A stretch of DNA of 64,000 nt from DAORHV01 sp964448405 (GCA_964448405.1 CAYUVW010000002.1:19848-83847); one strand, 5' to 3'. Counted from the first letter of the stretch, positions 16,372 through 25,389 are shown. Translations and numbers: made by a program. Notes: a model not told the origin generated them from the letters alone.

Positions 16372-17316
16372 ATGAAACGCATGACCTTATGTTTGGCCCT
16401 TGTAGTGAGCACAGCACTCTTTGCTGCCTGCGCACCCAGCGCCACGAAGCCAGTGGCAGTGCAAAAACTGCAGCTGACTGCCAGCTTTTACCCACTTGCG
16501 TTTTTGGCACGCGAGATCGGCGGAGACCTTGTGGAGGTACAACAGGTAACACCTGGCGGCGTCGAGCCGCATGATTTCGAGCCGACGCCAGAACAAATAG
16601 TCGCCATGAATAATGCCAAAATCTTCCTGATGAATGGAGAGGGCGTGGATCCATGGGCAGACAAAGTACGCAATGAATTGGAGCAAAAAGGCGTCATTAC
16701 GGTAAAAATGACGGAGAACATCCCGCTGCTGGCTGGCGTCGAGGAAGAAGATGAAGATGAGGCCGACCCTGATCATTCGCATGCACATGCGCAGGACCCC
16801 CATATTTGGCTCAGCCCAGTCAATGCACGCGCTCAAGCCGAGCTCATTCGTGACGCGCTTCTCATCGCAGATCCTGGACATGCCGAAATGTACACCTCGA
16901 ATACTGCAGCGTTGCTGCAGGCTCTTGCCAAACTGGATGAAGAGTTCCGCGCGGGGCTAAGTGATTGTTCAGTGAAGCAGGTCGTGGTATCGCATAATGC
17001 ATTCAGATACATGGCGAAGGAATACGGCTTCGAGACGCTGGCCATTGCCGGCCTATCGCCTGACCAGGAGCCATCTCCCAAGCGCATTGCTGAAGTGGCA
17101 ACTCTCGCCAAACAAATCGGCATCAAGTATATCTTCTTCGAGTCACTGGTCAGCCCCAAGTTGGCGCAGACGGTTGCCGACGAAATTGGGGCGCAGTCGC
17201 TCGTACTCAATCCGATTGAAGGGCTGACTGACGGTGATGTGATGCGCAACGACAACTATCTCTCGATCATGCGACAGAACTTGGCAAACCTCCGTACCGC
17301 CATGCAATGCCAGTAG
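16372..17316 (+). CDS. znuA: Zinc ABC transporter substrate-binding lipoprotein
   Basis: Captures Zn2+ (or Mn2+) outside the membrane for ZnuBC. Signal peptide and lipobox LFAAC give a lipid-anchored Cys near residue 20. The cluster A-I fold has the metal histidines in GVEPHDFEP, PHIWLSP and VSHNAFRYM, plus the usual acidic/His loop (EEEDEDEADPDHSHAHAQ, residues about 125-142). This loop is typical of zinc rather than manganese binders. Length 314 aa is normal. The ATG at 16372 is chosen because the lipoprotein signal begins there; upstream in-frame codons cover the leader hairpin. It overlaps znuC by 10 bases. Confidence 0.93.
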   Translation: MKRMTLCLALVVSTALFAACAPSATKPVAVQKLQLTASFYPLAFLAREIGGDLVEVQQVTPGGVEPHDFEPTPEQIVAMNNAKIFLMNGEGVDPWADKVRNELEQKGVITVKMTENIPLLAGVEEEDEDEADPDHSHAHAQDPHIWLSPVNARAQAELIRDALLIADPGHAEMYTSNTAALLQALAKLDEEFRAGLSDCSVKQVVVSHNAFRYMAKEYGFETLAIAGLSPDQEPSPKRIAEVATLAKQIGIKYIFFESLVSPKLAQTVADEIGAQSLVLNPIEGLTDGDVMRNDNYLSIMRQNLANLRTAMQCQ

Positions 17317-18071
17317 CCTCCGCCATCATTGAAGTACAGAACCTTTCGTTCCGTTTTGGCGGACACACAATTCTGGAGAACGTGAACTTCGTCGTAACGC
17401 CAGGCAGTTACGTCGGCATCATCGGGCCGAATGGCGGCGGGAAAACAACGTTGCTCAAGCTCTTGCTTGGACTACTGAAGCCGCAAGAAGGAATGGTGAA
17501 TGTCTTCGGACTGCCGCCACAACTAGCACGTTCCCGTGGACGCATCGGCTACGTTCCTCAGCGGGTCATTCAATCAGATGCATCGTGTCCGGCGACAGTG
17601 GAGGAAGTCGTCCGCAGCGGGCGGACGCCTTGCATCGGTTTTACATCGCGCTACAACACTTGCGACAACTGTGCAGTCGAAGAAGCACTGCGAGACACCG
17701 GCGTAGAGTCGTTGCGACACAGGTCGATCGCTGAACTCTCGGGTGGTGAGCGCCAGCGAGTATTTATCTCCCGAGCATTGGCGGCACAACCACGCCTTCT
17801 GTTGTTGGATGAACCGACCACCGGCGTTGATTCCCAAGCAACCGAAGGGTTCTACGACTTACTACAGCACCTGAATCAGACCCACGATATGACCATCATC
17901 ATCGTTTCCCACGATGTGGAAGCGGTTGCAAAAGACGTCCAGTCCGTACTGTGCGTGAATCGCCGTCTCATCGCACATTGCGGGCCGCAAGACGCTCTCA
18001 GTGAACCGAACATGCGCTCACTTTACGGCCAACGCCGCCTGCCGATGCATCACCACCATGACCATGCTTGA
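17307..18071 (+). CDS. znuC: Zinc ABC transporter ATP-binding protein
   Basis: Powers the importer. Walker A GPNGGGKTTLLK, Q-loop RIGYVPQR, signature LSGGERQRVFI, Walker B PRLLLLDEPTTG and switch VSHDVEAV are all intact. Length 254 aa. It ends in a histidine-rich tail (MHHHHDHA) likely to bind zinc. Overlaps with znuA (10 bases) and znuB (14 bases) point to coupled translation; there is no Shine-Dalgarno at either junction. Confidence 0.95.
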   Translation: MPVASAIIEVQNLSFRFGGHTILENVNFVVTPGSYVGIIGPNGGGKTTLLKLLLGLLKPQEGMVNVFGLPPQLARSRGRIGYVPQRVIQSDASCPATVEEVVRSGRTPCIGFTSRYNTCDNCAVEEALRDTGVESLRHRSIAELSGGERQRVFISRALAAQPRLLLLDEPTTGVDSQATEGFYDLLQHLNQTHDMTIIIVSHDVEAVAKDVQSVLCVNRRLIAHCGPQDALSEPNMRSLYGQRRLPMHHHHDHA

Positions 18072-18897
18072 AATGTTTCAATACGCCTTTATGGTCCGTG
18101 CGATGATCGCAGGACTTGCTGTGGCAGTCGTCGCACCAACAGTCGGCATTTTCTTGGTCACTCGTCGCTACTCGTTCATGGCAGATACATTATCGCACGT
18201 TTCGCTGGCTGGCGTCACAGCCGCTTTTCTCCTCGGCATGCAGCCCATTGTGACGGCATTGGCCGCATCGATCTGTACGGCATTGACCGTGGAGAAACTG
18301 CGTCATTCTGGTCGCGTACTGGGAGAATCGGGTCTTGCGCTCTTTCTGTCAGGCGGAATGGCTCTTGCCGCAGTTCTACTGAGTATGTCGAAAGGAATAA
18401 ATTTGAACCTCGGCAGCGTACTCTTTGGCAGCATCGCTACCGTAACGACGACCGACGTACAATTGATCCTGATTCTGGGCTTGGGAGTACTGACAATCAT
18501 TGCGCTGCTGTACCGACAATTGTTCTGCATTTCATTGGATGAAGAATTGGCGATCACCAGCGGCTTACCGGTCGAACAACTGAATCAGGTCCTGGTGGTG
18601 CTTGCAGCGGTAATCGTTTCTCTGTCCATGCGCATCGTCGGCGTGCTGCTGGTAGGCGCACTCATGGTGATTCCGGTGATTGCCGCCATGCAATGGCGAC
18701 GGAGCTTTCTGCAAACCCTCTTGTTGTCGGTTGCCAACTCGTTGTTCTCGGTCGTGGCTGGACTCGTTACTTCGTACCACCTCGGCTGGGCAAGCGGCGG
18801 GACAATCGTATTGATTGCAATCTGCATATTCTTGATGAGCATGCTTGGCAGAACGACGCTTTTCGCGCTGAAGAACAAGCAACTCACGTCGTTGTAA
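18058..18897 (+). CDS. znuB: Zinc ABC transporter permease
   Basis: The membrane component of the importer (ABC-3 family), 279 aa with eight or nine hydrophobic segments. Conserved MADTLSHVSLAGV appears in the second segment, and LVGALMVIPVIAAMQW is the ABC-interacting loop. ATG at 18058 lies inside the end of znuC; the second ATG at 18064 is possible. It is the last gene of the operon; the next gene has its own promoter. Confidence 0.93.
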   Translation: MTMLEMFQYAFMVRAMIAGLAVAVVAPTVGIFLVTRRYSFMADTLSHVSLAGVTAAFLLGMQPIVTALAASICTALTVEKLRHSGRVLGESGLALFLSGGMALAAVLLSMSKGINLNLGSVLFGSIATVTTTDVQLILILGLGVLTIIALLYRQLFCISLDEELAITSGLPVEQLNQVLVVLAAVIVSLSMRIVGVLLVGALMVIPVIAAMQWRRSFLQTLLLSVANSLFSVVAGLVTSYHLGWASGGTIVLIAICIFLMSMLGRTTLFALKNKQLTSL

Positions 18898-18920
18898 GCA
18901 TCCTCAAGCCACGCGAGTTG

Positions 18921-18929
18921 TGGTATACT
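18921..18929 (+). promoter_or_regulatory. Extended -10 leaderless promoter of the permease gene
   Basis: TGG followed by TATACT (18924-18929) is an extended -10, ending 6 bases before the ATG at 18936. The predicted first transcribed base is the A of ATG. Confidence 0.65.
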
Positions 18930-18935
18930 AATCCG

Positions 18936-19913
18936 ATGCAAATTCGCCTCTCTCCGGTCTCCGGCACATCGCTGCGAATTTGCCTGTATCTGGCTGTCCC
19001 CGTACTTGCAGTGTACGGCGTGCATCAATTGAGCAATTGGCTCTCACCCGGGACGTTGCACGTGCTTTCCATGAAATTCTTGAGCCTCTTCATTGAAGCG
19101 ACTCCGTTTTTGCTGATCGGCAGCATTGTTTCAGGGATGATTGAAACGTATGTCAGTCCGGATGCGCTCATGCGCTTCGTACCAAAGAACCGCTGCGCGC
19201 GCGTACTGGTGGGGTCATGTCTGGGAATGGTATTTCCAGTCTGTGAATGCGGAGTCGTGCCTGTCGTACGAAGACTGCTGCGCAAAGGCATGCCTTCGGG
19301 GATGGCAATTGCATTCTTGCTTGGTGCCCCGACACTGAACCCGATTGTCCTGCTGAGTACCATAAAAGCATTCGGTTTTGGGCCAATCCTCTTCTGGCGA
19401 ATGGCGGGAACAGTAGCGGTCGCATCGCTGGTGGGAATAGCAGTAAGCGGAAAAGTGTTACCGGATCCGCGTACAAACGGTCACGTGCATCGGGCTCCTG
19501 CTCGAAGTATTCGCGATGCGCTCGCGCATGCCGCAGATGATTTTTTGGGCATCGGAGGATACCTTGTCCTGGGCGCCATCTTGGCGACATGCACACAGGC
19601 ATTCGTATCTCAATCCATGATCGCATCCATCGGCATGCACCCCGTGTTGTCGGTTCCTGCAATGGAAATTCTGGCATTCGTACTCAGCATCTGCTCGACA
19701 ATCGATGCCTTCATCGCCGTTGGATTCACCGGCACGTTCAGCGCAGGTGCGATCGTTGCATTTTTGGTGTACGGACCCATGGTCGATATCAAGAGCACGC
19801 TCATGTTCTTGAATGTCTTCCCGCGCAAGACAGTGCTCAGCCTCATGCTGTTCCCGCTGCTGCTGACGACGGTGCTTGGCGTTCTGCTGAATTTGCTTCA
19901 TCTCTTGCGCTGA
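18936..19913 (+). CDS. ArsP_1/DUF318-family permease (YcgR-like)
   Basis: A 325-residue permease with eight or so membrane segments. It carries the family's Cys motif PVCECGVVPVVRRL and the loop LLGAPTLNPIVLLST; a second half repeats the theme with FVLSICSTIDAFIA. It is paired with a TIGR03943-type protein just as ycgR-ycgQ is in firmicutes. The place behind znuACB suggests a metal-linked role, which is inference. The start is set by the extended -10 element 6 bases upstream. Confidence 0.85.
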   Translation: MQIRLSPVSGTSLRICLYLAVPVLAVYGVHQLSNWLSPGTLHVLSMKFLSLFIEATPFLLIGSIVSGMIETYVSPDALMRFVPKNRCARVLVGSCLGMVFPVCECGVVPVVRRLLRKGMPSGMAIAFLLGAPTLNPIVLLSTIKAFGFGPILFWRMAGTVAVASLVGIAVSGKVLPDPRTNGHVHRAPARSIRDALAHAADDFLGIGGYLVLGAILATCTQAFVSQSMIASIGMHPVLSVPAMEILAFVLSICSTIDAFIAVGFTGTFSAGAIVAFLVYGPMVDIKSTLMFLNVFPRKTVLSLMLFPLLLTTVLGVLLNLLHLLR

Positions 19914-19917
19914 AACC

Positions 19918-20823
19918 ATGCCTACCTCTTTTGATCTGAAGCGGCCTGATCCACATACGCACTGCGGTTGTGAACATGCATCCGCCGCTGTCGGCGACTG
20001 GGCTGGAACCGCGCTGCTCTACGGCGGAGGAATGTATTTTCTCGCGCTGATCGGCTCAGGAAATCTGTCGAATTACGTTCACAGCAGGTTCACATGGATT
20101 GTCTGGATCGGCGCAGCCGCGTTCTTTGTCTTGGCTTACGTAAAAATGACGACAACCGCTTCTGGAAAATCACAGTGCTGTGGCAGTCATGCCGAGTGGA
20201 AGCTCTGGTTGCTGGCATTACCGCTGATGATGGGATTTCTTCTCCCATCCGCGCCACTGAATGCATCCAGCATTAGCCGCCAGGCTCCACAATCCACAAG
20301 CACGCCGGGTCCGAGGCGCCCTCCGCCGGACGTACAAGCAATCTTGAAAGATGAAGTCGGCATGAGCATGTTGCTCACTCCCGAATCCGATCCGGATCTG
20401 CTTGGCAATATGTACGACACCACTACGCCGGACCCCGCACGCTTGCGCACCACGACGGACTACACGCTCTTGGATTGGTTTTGGAAGTATGTGGACGTAG
20501 GCGAACAACGGCAAACTCTGGATGGCCAACGTGTCGATCTGGTGGGCTTCGTCTACCGCGGCGAGAACGATACAGAGAAGGAATTCATCCTCGCTCGGTA
20601 CTTTATGTACCATTGCATCTTCGACACCATTCCCATTGGCATACCAACTACATGGCAAGAAGGGGGTGAGCTTGCCGAAGATACGTGGGTACGCGTGCGT
20701 GGAACGCTTCGCTTTGTTCCCGATGATTCCGGCACACCCTTGCTGACCATTGCAGCAGATACAATTGAAGTGGTGCCGCAACCCGAAACGCCCTACCTGT
20801 ATCCGGACGGCATGCTCCTTTAG
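19918..20823 (+). CDS. TIGR03943-family permease partner (YcgQ-like)
   Basis: A 301-residue protein. The N-terminus has a short Cys/His motif (HTHCGCEH), two membrane segments (about 30-50 and 55-75), a third near 100, and a soluble C-terminal domain with VDLVGFVYRG, FILARYFMYHC and WVRVRGTLRF. These are typical of the COG3689 family found beside DUF318 permeases. It starts 4 bases after the previous stop and is surely co-transcribed. The Cys/His motif may bind metal. Confidence 0.8.
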   Translation: MPTSFDLKRPDPHTHCGCEHASAAVGDWAGTALLYGGGMYFLALIGSGNLSNYVHSRFTWIVWIGAAAFFVLAYVKMTTTASGKSQCCGSHAEWKLWLLALPLMMGFLLPSAPLNASSISRQAPQSTSTPGPRRPPPDVQAILKDEVGMSMLLTPESDPDLLGNMYDTTTPDPARLRTTTDYTLLDWFWKYVDVGEQRQTLDGQRVDLVGFVYRGENDTEKEFILARYFMYHCIFDTIPIGIPTTWQEGGELAEDTWVRVRGTLRFVPDDSGTPLLTIAADTIEVVPQPETPYLYPDGMLL

Positions 20824-20906
20824 GCTACGCAATCATCTGCCAGCAGATACGGCATTTTGGGAACGCCAATCTGCCGGAAACTCGCGAAGGCGAACCCTTC
20901 GGATTC

Positions 20907-21113
20907 TTAATCTTTTGAAGAGCTATTTCGCAAAAAGAGCCGACTGGCTTCGTCGTACAGCGCCCCCTTCACAGCAGCAACGCGTCGTTCTATGGCAGCA
21001 GCTGCTTCGCCGGGGATGCGCTCACCTCGTTCTAAGAATTGCACAAACTCCGCATCCGACATTTTGTCGTAGACTGTCTGCTTAGGGGTTGTAGGAGTGC
21101 GCTTAGGAAGCAT
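20907..21113 (-). CDS. Small helical protein, unknown
   Basis: A 68-residue protein with ERRVAAVKGALYDEASRL-type amphipathic helices; no family recognised. The case for a real gene is its promoter: TTGCGC, 16 bases, TAGTCT, then exactly 6 bases to the ATG. It is isolated between two plus-strand genes. Confidence 0.6.
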   Translation of the reverse strand: MLPKRTPTTPKQTVYDKMSDAEFVQFLERGERIPGEAAAAIERRVAAVKGALYDEASRLFLRNSSSKD

Positions 21114-21219
21114 GCTTGCAGACTAAGGCACCAAGAAGAAAGCGCAAGAATTTTAACAGTGAAGTCGAAAATAGGCTGTTCTGCATCGGTAAAAAGACTG
21201 AGCGTGTTACTATCGCCAC

Positions 21220-21630
21220 ATGTCGAAAACGGCACTCAATCTTTCGGTCGTCATTCCCGCTCCCGCCGCGCAGGTGTGGCGCATGTTCAACGACCCCGAA
21301 TTCACCCGAGAGATGGGCGGCGAATACGTTTCGGAGTGGAAAGTCGGCTCACATTTGTGTTGGATGGGACCCGAAGGAGTGATGTTCACCGACGGCAGAA
21401 TCCTGAAGATTGTGCCGTGCAAGCTGTTGCAGCACACGCTATTCCATCCGGACAGCAACGAGGAGCTGATGTCGACCATCACCTATGAACTGACGGAGCA
21501 AGGCGGTTCGACGACCGTGAAAATCTTGGAGCAATTCGCCGATCCGATTTCCGAGGACGAGTACGAAGACTCGCTCGGCGCCTGGGAAGCAGCGCTGGAT
21601 GCAGTGAAGGAGTTGCTGAGCAAATCCTGA
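21220..21630 (+). CDS. SRPBCC/AHSA1-like protein
   Basis: A 136-residue single-domain START/Bet v1 fold protein. It has VVIPAPAAQVWRMFNDPE at the start, WKVGSHLCW, a central ILKIVPCKLLQ strand and the long C-terminal helix DSLGAWEAALDAVKELL. Proteins of this kind bind hydrophobic ligands or act as Hsp90-activator-like factors; the ligand is unknown. TACTAT ends 6 bases before the ATG. Three related genes or remnants lie within the next 3.4 kb. Confidence 0.85.
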   Translation: MSKTALNLSVVIPAPAAQVWRMFNDPEFTREMGGEYVSEWKVGSHLCWMGPEGVMFTDGRILKIVPCKLLQHTLFHPDSNEELMSTITYELTEQGGSTTVKILEQFADPISEDEYEDSLGAWEAALDAVKELLSKS

Positions 21631-21631
21631 T

Positions 21632-22549
21632 CTACACGAGGTAGATATACCCTTTCAACGACTGCTGCGGACCGAGGTGCCCCGACATCTGTGCGGGGGC
21701 CACCGTTTTCAGCCTGCCGTCGTAGCCGCCACCCCAGGTGTCCGAGTCCGGTCCGTTGTCGGCTGCAAAGCTGGCATACGAACTGCCGTTAGCTTCGTTG
21801 AGCAAAATATTCCCGGCCGCATCTACGGCTTCCACAAACGCGACGTGGCCGTTGTTGGGATCGGAGTTCAGCGTCCACACAGCCACGGCGTTGGCACGCG
21901 GAGTAGTGCCGAATTGGTACGGCTTACCGGGGCCCGTGAGCTGGTCGATCCACTTCTGTCCGGCCGCATTGGAACCGAACGTGGGAACGGACCTCAGGTC
22001 GATCTTGAGCTTTTCTTTAGTACGCGCGTAGACGAACGCCGTGCACTGTCCTCCATTCCCGATATTCACGTACATGTTGGCACTCTTCTCGCAGTACGCG
22101 GCATTGCGCAGATCTGGAAGATTGTTGCCGGCCACCGGATTGATGGTGATGACCGTCCACACGTTACCTCCTTTGGCGGGACTGCCGGGCGCGGTAAACA
22201 CCGTGATCTTGCTTCCGTCGGGACGACGCAATTCCCATGGCGCAGCCTGGGCAGCGCCGGACTTGGCATTGCTCTTCACGGCCTTCATGGGGATGGAAAT
22301 CGTTGCAGTCGCACCAGCAGCCGTAACAGGAACAACGGCGCTTGTCGGCGCACCCAGCGCATCGGTGGGCTTGTTGGCCGAACCGTATGTTGGCAGACGC
22401 ACCAGCGTGCAGCCGGTCCACGCATCGGGACACATGTTCTTCAGGACGATGGTTTGAGTAAACGCGGAGTTCTCCCCCATGACTTGCCGCGTTGCGACGG
22501 ACTTGGAGACGAACAACGCGCCCAACTGGGCGTCGGCAGGAGACGGCAT
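21632..22549 (-). CDS. CHAP-domain protein with Ig-like NBR1 domain
   Basis: A 305-residue protein. Residues about 1-110 resemble the Ig-like NBR1 domain (DAQLGALFVSKSVATRQ, then a CPDAWTGCTLV strand). The C-terminal CHAP (Cys/His amidohydrolase/peptidase) domain has the nucleophile in NGGQCTAFVYAR and the histidine in NGHVAFVEAVD. It should cleave peptidoglycan peptides or amides. Unusually, no signal peptide is seen. The ATG at 22549 fits a TAGAAT (complement of 22592-22597) with a C/T-rich leader; the open frame continues to a TTG at 22627 that is less likely. Confidence 0.75.
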   Translation of the reverse strand: MPSPADAQLGALFVSKSVATRQVMGENSAFTQTIVLKNMCPDAWTGCTLVRLPTYGSANKPTDALGAPTSAVVPVTAAGATATISIPMKAVKSNAKSGAAQAAPWELRRPDGSKITVFTAPGSPAKGGNVWTVITINPVAGNNLPDLRNAAYCEKSANMYVNIGNGGQCTAFVYARTKEKLKIDLRSVPTFGSNAAGQKWIDQLTGPGKPYQFGTTPRANAVAVWTLNSDPNNGHVAFVEAVDAAGNILLNEANGSSYASFAADNGPDSDTWGGGYDGRLKTVAPAQMSGHLGPQQSLKGYIYLV

Positions 22550-22632
22550 AGGCGAAGGGGAAGCACTTCTGTCGTGGAGCGATTCTACACCTGGATCATC
22601 CGGACAATGCTGAAGATGGGAACGCAATGGAG

Positions 22633-23274
22633 CTATTGCCTCAACAATCCTCTCTCAATCACCACCGACTGATCCCGCTCTCCACCCAGCGTACGCACAC
22701 GCCATCCGCTGCCTTCTTGCCGCAGGCACTCTTCCACCGCACGCGACACTCCGGGAAAGCGGCGCAATTCTTGCGTGCCGTAATCATCGACCACAAGAAT
22801 TCCGTGCTCCGACATGCGCGGCAGCACCAGACGCAAGCATTCGCGTACCGCTTGGTAAAAGTCGCAATCAATATGCACCAGTGAAAACGGACCCGAAATG
22901 TTCGGCAACGTATCGGCAAAGACACCCTTGTGCAGGGCGCACACACTTTGCAGGTCGTACGCGGAAAGCAAATCGACCACTGTGTCTGGACTGCTATCGG
23001 CAAAAATTCCGGGGCCGGCTATGGTGCCAGCATCCTCTGGACCGGGTACCGGCAAACCTTGCCAGCTATCCAGCAAATGTACCGTGCGGCCGGGCGCGTA
23101 CTGCAAACTGGCCTGAGCCAAGAGCAGCGCGCTGCCGCCGCGAAATACACCCAGTTCCACCATGTCACCTTCATTGCGCCGCGCCTGCCCGATAGCTTGT
23201 TCGTACAACAAGCGCAGGCGCTGGACATCGTTCACCGATATTTCCGTCGCTGCGCGAAAGACCGCTTCATCCAT
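22633..23274 (-). CDS. TylF/MycF-like class I methyltransferase
   Basis: A 213-residue S-adenosylmethionine-dependent enzyme related to macrocin O-methyltransferases. Motif I VELGVFRGGSALLLA, then HLLDSWQGLP, the metal-binding HIDCDFYQAV and VVDDYGTQELRRFPG are all present. Such enzymes methylate sugar hydroxyls in antibiotics or glycans; here a surface glycan is a fair guess. TAGGCT ends 6 bases before the ATG, so the mRNA is probably leaderless. Confidence 0.85.
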   Translation of the reverse strand: MDEAVFRAATEISVNDVQRLRLLYEQAIGQARRNEGDMVELGVFRGGSALLLAQASLQYAPGRTVHLLDSWQGLPVPGPEDAGTIAGPGIFADSSPDTVVDLLSAYDLQSVCALHKGVFADTLPNISGPFSLVHIDCDFYQAVRECLRLVLPRMSEHGILVVDDYGTQELRRFPGVSRAVEECLRQEGSGWRVRTLGGERDQSVVIERGLLRQ

Positions 23275-23413
23275 GTGAACAGCCTACCATGGAGTAAAAC
23301 GACGGATGCGCGTTGTGAGGGCTCCGGAAGCCGGAACCGGCAAATTCACCTCATGCCGAAACACCGTGCAACTGTTTTGCGCTAGTATCCAGTTCTCTCC
23401 TCCACCGCACGTC

Positions 23414-23908
23414 ATGGCCTACAAACCGCCCAAGCCAGCGCTTCCGCGCGACCCACTGCAGCAATTCAACCTTGTGATCACCCATGAGTTTGCAGCTCCG
23501 CGCGAACGCGTGTTCAAAGCCTGGGTCGAGCCTGCGCAAATGGCCAAGTGGTGGGGGCCCAACGGCTTCACCAATCCCACCTGCGAATTGGATGCGAAAG
23601 CCGGCGGCGCGATATTCATAGAGATGACCGGGCCGGACGGAACGTCGTATCCCATGAGCGGCATGTTCCGCGAGGTAATAGAGCCGGAACTGTTGGTCTT
23701 CAGCGCCATTCCGGCAATGGAGGCTGGACGACCGGTAGCAGAAGTTATGGATACCGTGATGTTCGAAGACATTGGAGGAAAAACAAAGATGACTCTGCGC
23801 GCGCATGTCGTGAGCGCAAACGCCACCGGCCTGAAGATGCTGCAGGGACAAAAACAAGGCTGGATAGAAAGCCTGGAACGTCTGGACGCATTGTTGCTCT
23901 CGGCCTGA
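23414..23908 (+). CDS. AHSA1/SRPBCC-domain protein
   Basis: A 164-residue protein with the classic AHSA1 start: LVITHEFAAPRERVFKAW, then MAKWWGPNGFTNP, GGAIFIEMTGPDG and EVIEPELLVFSA. The C-terminus has GWIESLERLDALL. The ligand is unknown. TAGTAT and a CTCTCCTCC leader precede the ATG at 23414. It heads a run with the next gene (32 bases apart), which also has this fold. Confidence 0.88.
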   Translation: MAYKPPKPALPRDPLQQFNLVITHEFAAPRERVFKAWVEPAQMAKWWGPNGFTNPTCELDAKAGGAIFIEMTGPDGTSYPMSGMFREVIEPELLVFSAIPAMEAGRPVAEVMDTVMFEDIGGKTKMTLRAHVVSANATGLKMLQGQKQGWIESLERLDALLLSA

Positions 23909-23940
23909 TACGCTGTATCTGCATCTTTTCCCCTTTCTTT

Positions 23941-24468
23941 ATGACTACCGCCCTCATCGTCATCGGCGTCTTGATCGTCGGTCTCCTTGTCGTCATCGTC
24001 AGCCGCCCGAACAACTTTCGCTACGAACGATCCATCAGTATTGCTGCGCCTGCCGACAAAGCATTCGCACAGGTGATCGATTTCAACAAATGGGCAGCTT
24101 GGTCGCCATGGGAAAAAATGGATCTGAACACCAAGAAAACATACGAAGGCGCACCTTCCGGTGTGGGAGCCAAATACCACTGGCTCGGCAACAAGAACGT
24201 CGGCGAAGGTCGCATGGAAATCACCGAAGTGAAACCGAATGAATTGATCCGTATCCGCTTGGAATTCATCAAGCCGATGGCCGCCGTGAACACAACCGAC
24301 TTCACCTTCAAGCAGGACGGCTCAAACGTCGTCGTCACGCAGAGCATGTACGGCTGCAATACCTTCATGGGTAAGGCGTTCGGTCTGGTCATGAACATGG
24401 ACAAGATGATCGGCAGCCAGTTCGCAAAAGGCCTGGCCGACATCAAGCGCATCGCCGAAGCCAAGTAA
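23941..24468 (+). CDS. Membrane-anchored SRPBCC-family protein
   Basis: A 175-residue protein with an N-terminal membrane helix (ALIVIGVLIVGLLVVIV, residues 4-20) and a SRPBCC domain starting YERSISIAAPADKAFAQV. Next come WSPWEKMD, GAKYHWLGN and the closing helix GKAFGLVMNMDKMIG. Polyketide-cyclase-like proteins of this type occur in many bacteria without a known substrate. The leader is ATCTTTTCCCCTTTCTTT, a clear example of the C/T-rich style. Confidence 0.85.
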   Translation: MTTALIVIGVLIVGLLVVIVSRPNNFRYERSISIAAPADKAFAQVIDFNKWAAWSPWEKMDLNTKKTYEGAPSGVGAKYHWLGNKNVGEGRMEITEVKPNELIRIRLEFIKPMAAVNTTDFTFKQDGSNVVVTQSMYGCNTFMGKAFGLVMNMDKMIGSQFAKGLADIKRIAEAK

Positions 24469-24482
24469 TTTCCGTCATTCCC

Positions 24483-24596
24483 GTGCCCGCCTCCGACACC
24501 AGCGACCGCGAAATCATCATCACTCGCGTCGTCGACGCACCGCGCGCGCTGGTGTGGAAGGCATGTAGTGCTACGCCCCCACTATGCGCTCTATGA
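24483..24596 (+). pseudogene. Remnant of an AHSA1-domain gene
   Basis: Translating from GTG at 24483 gives a normal AHSA1 N-terminus (REIIITRVVDAPRALVWKA) that ends at about 24563. Where a full gene would go on with a W-rich loop, the sequence instead reads into the tail of the minus-strand HupE-like gene (its stop is at 24571-24573), and the frame stops at 24596. A deletion or rearrangement joined the two. It is the third AHSA1-type gene in a row. Confidence 0.7.
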
Positions 24597-25389
24597 ACCA
24601 ATAGAGCGCGATTGCGGCTATGGCTCCGGCAAAGAACTGAATGGCTCGCGGATACCACGACGTTCTACGGAACAAGAGAATGAACGGCATGGCTACTGCG
24701 ATAATGCACAATTGGCCGATTTCTACGCCGACGTTGAAAAACAGTAACGATGGAAGAAATTGCCCCTCGGGAATGGAAAAATCTTGCAGAAGCCCGGCAA
24801 AACCAAGGCCGTGAAAAAGTCCGAACAGAGCAATCAGTGAAACCTTGGATTCAAGCAATGCGAAGAATGTGTAGCGTCGAAAAAACACCGTGCCGATCGC
24901 CATGATGACAATGGAAAGAGCGATCACGGGCTCCACAAGGCGAGAGCTCAAAGTGAACAAATTCGCTCCGGCCAGCAGAAGCGTAATACTGTGTGCGACC
25001 GTGAACGCCGTGATGGATTTCATCATCTGGCGCAACGTGACGAACGTCAGCAATAAGGAGAGCACGAAAAGAACATGGTCTGCGCCTTCAAGAATGTGTC
25101 GTAGGCCAAGAACGATGAATGTTGCCGCGTTCTCCCAAAAACCTACTTTGCCTGAGAAGACAGTGTCCACCAGTCGCTGCTTGTACGCGGCATCTCCGTT
25201 GGTCATGTCTGGCTGGCCGCTAAGGTAAGCGTCTAACTCAGCCTGAGTCATGTTCGGATGCGCCTGCAAATAGTCGACCAGCTCAATCGGCAGCAACTCA
25301 TGCGCGAAGGCTTGGTATGGCATCGACACGGACAGAGCGCATGTAACGAGTGCGAACAGAACGGCAATGGAAGAAGTCATGCGCTGCAT
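24571..25389 (-). CDS. HupE/UreJ-like membrane protein
   Basis: A 272-residue protein with an N-terminal signal sequence (SSIAVLFALVTCALSVS, then a QAFAHE cleavage region). After about 60 soluble residues come roughly six membrane helices. The family signature LRHILEGADHVLFVLSLLL holds His, Glu, Asp and His that could bind a metal; FGLFHGLGFAG lies in a later helix. HupE relatives are linked to nickel or cobalt supply. ATG 25389 gives the best signal peptide; ATG 25413 is possible. A response-regulator-type box lies about 200 bases upstream (25595). Confidence 0.82.
   Translation of the reverse strand: MQRMTSSIAVLFALVTCALSVSMPYQAFAHELLPIELVDYLQAHPNMTQAELDAYLSGQPDMTNGDAAYKQRLVDTVFSGKVGFWENAATFIVLGLRHILEGADHVLFVLSLLLTFVTLRQMMKSITAFTVAHSITLLLAGANLFTLSSRLVEPVIALSIVIMAIGTVFFRRYTFFALLESKVSLIALFGLFHGLGFAGLLQDFSIPEGQFLPSLLFFNVGVEIGQLCIIAVAMPFILLFRRTSWYPRAIQFFAGAIAAIALYWFIERIVGA

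Noticed and set aside
20900..20925. CTTAATC near 20905 as a fourth response-regulator box
   Set aside because: Only one half-site is present; the 11-base repeat and the -10 are missing.
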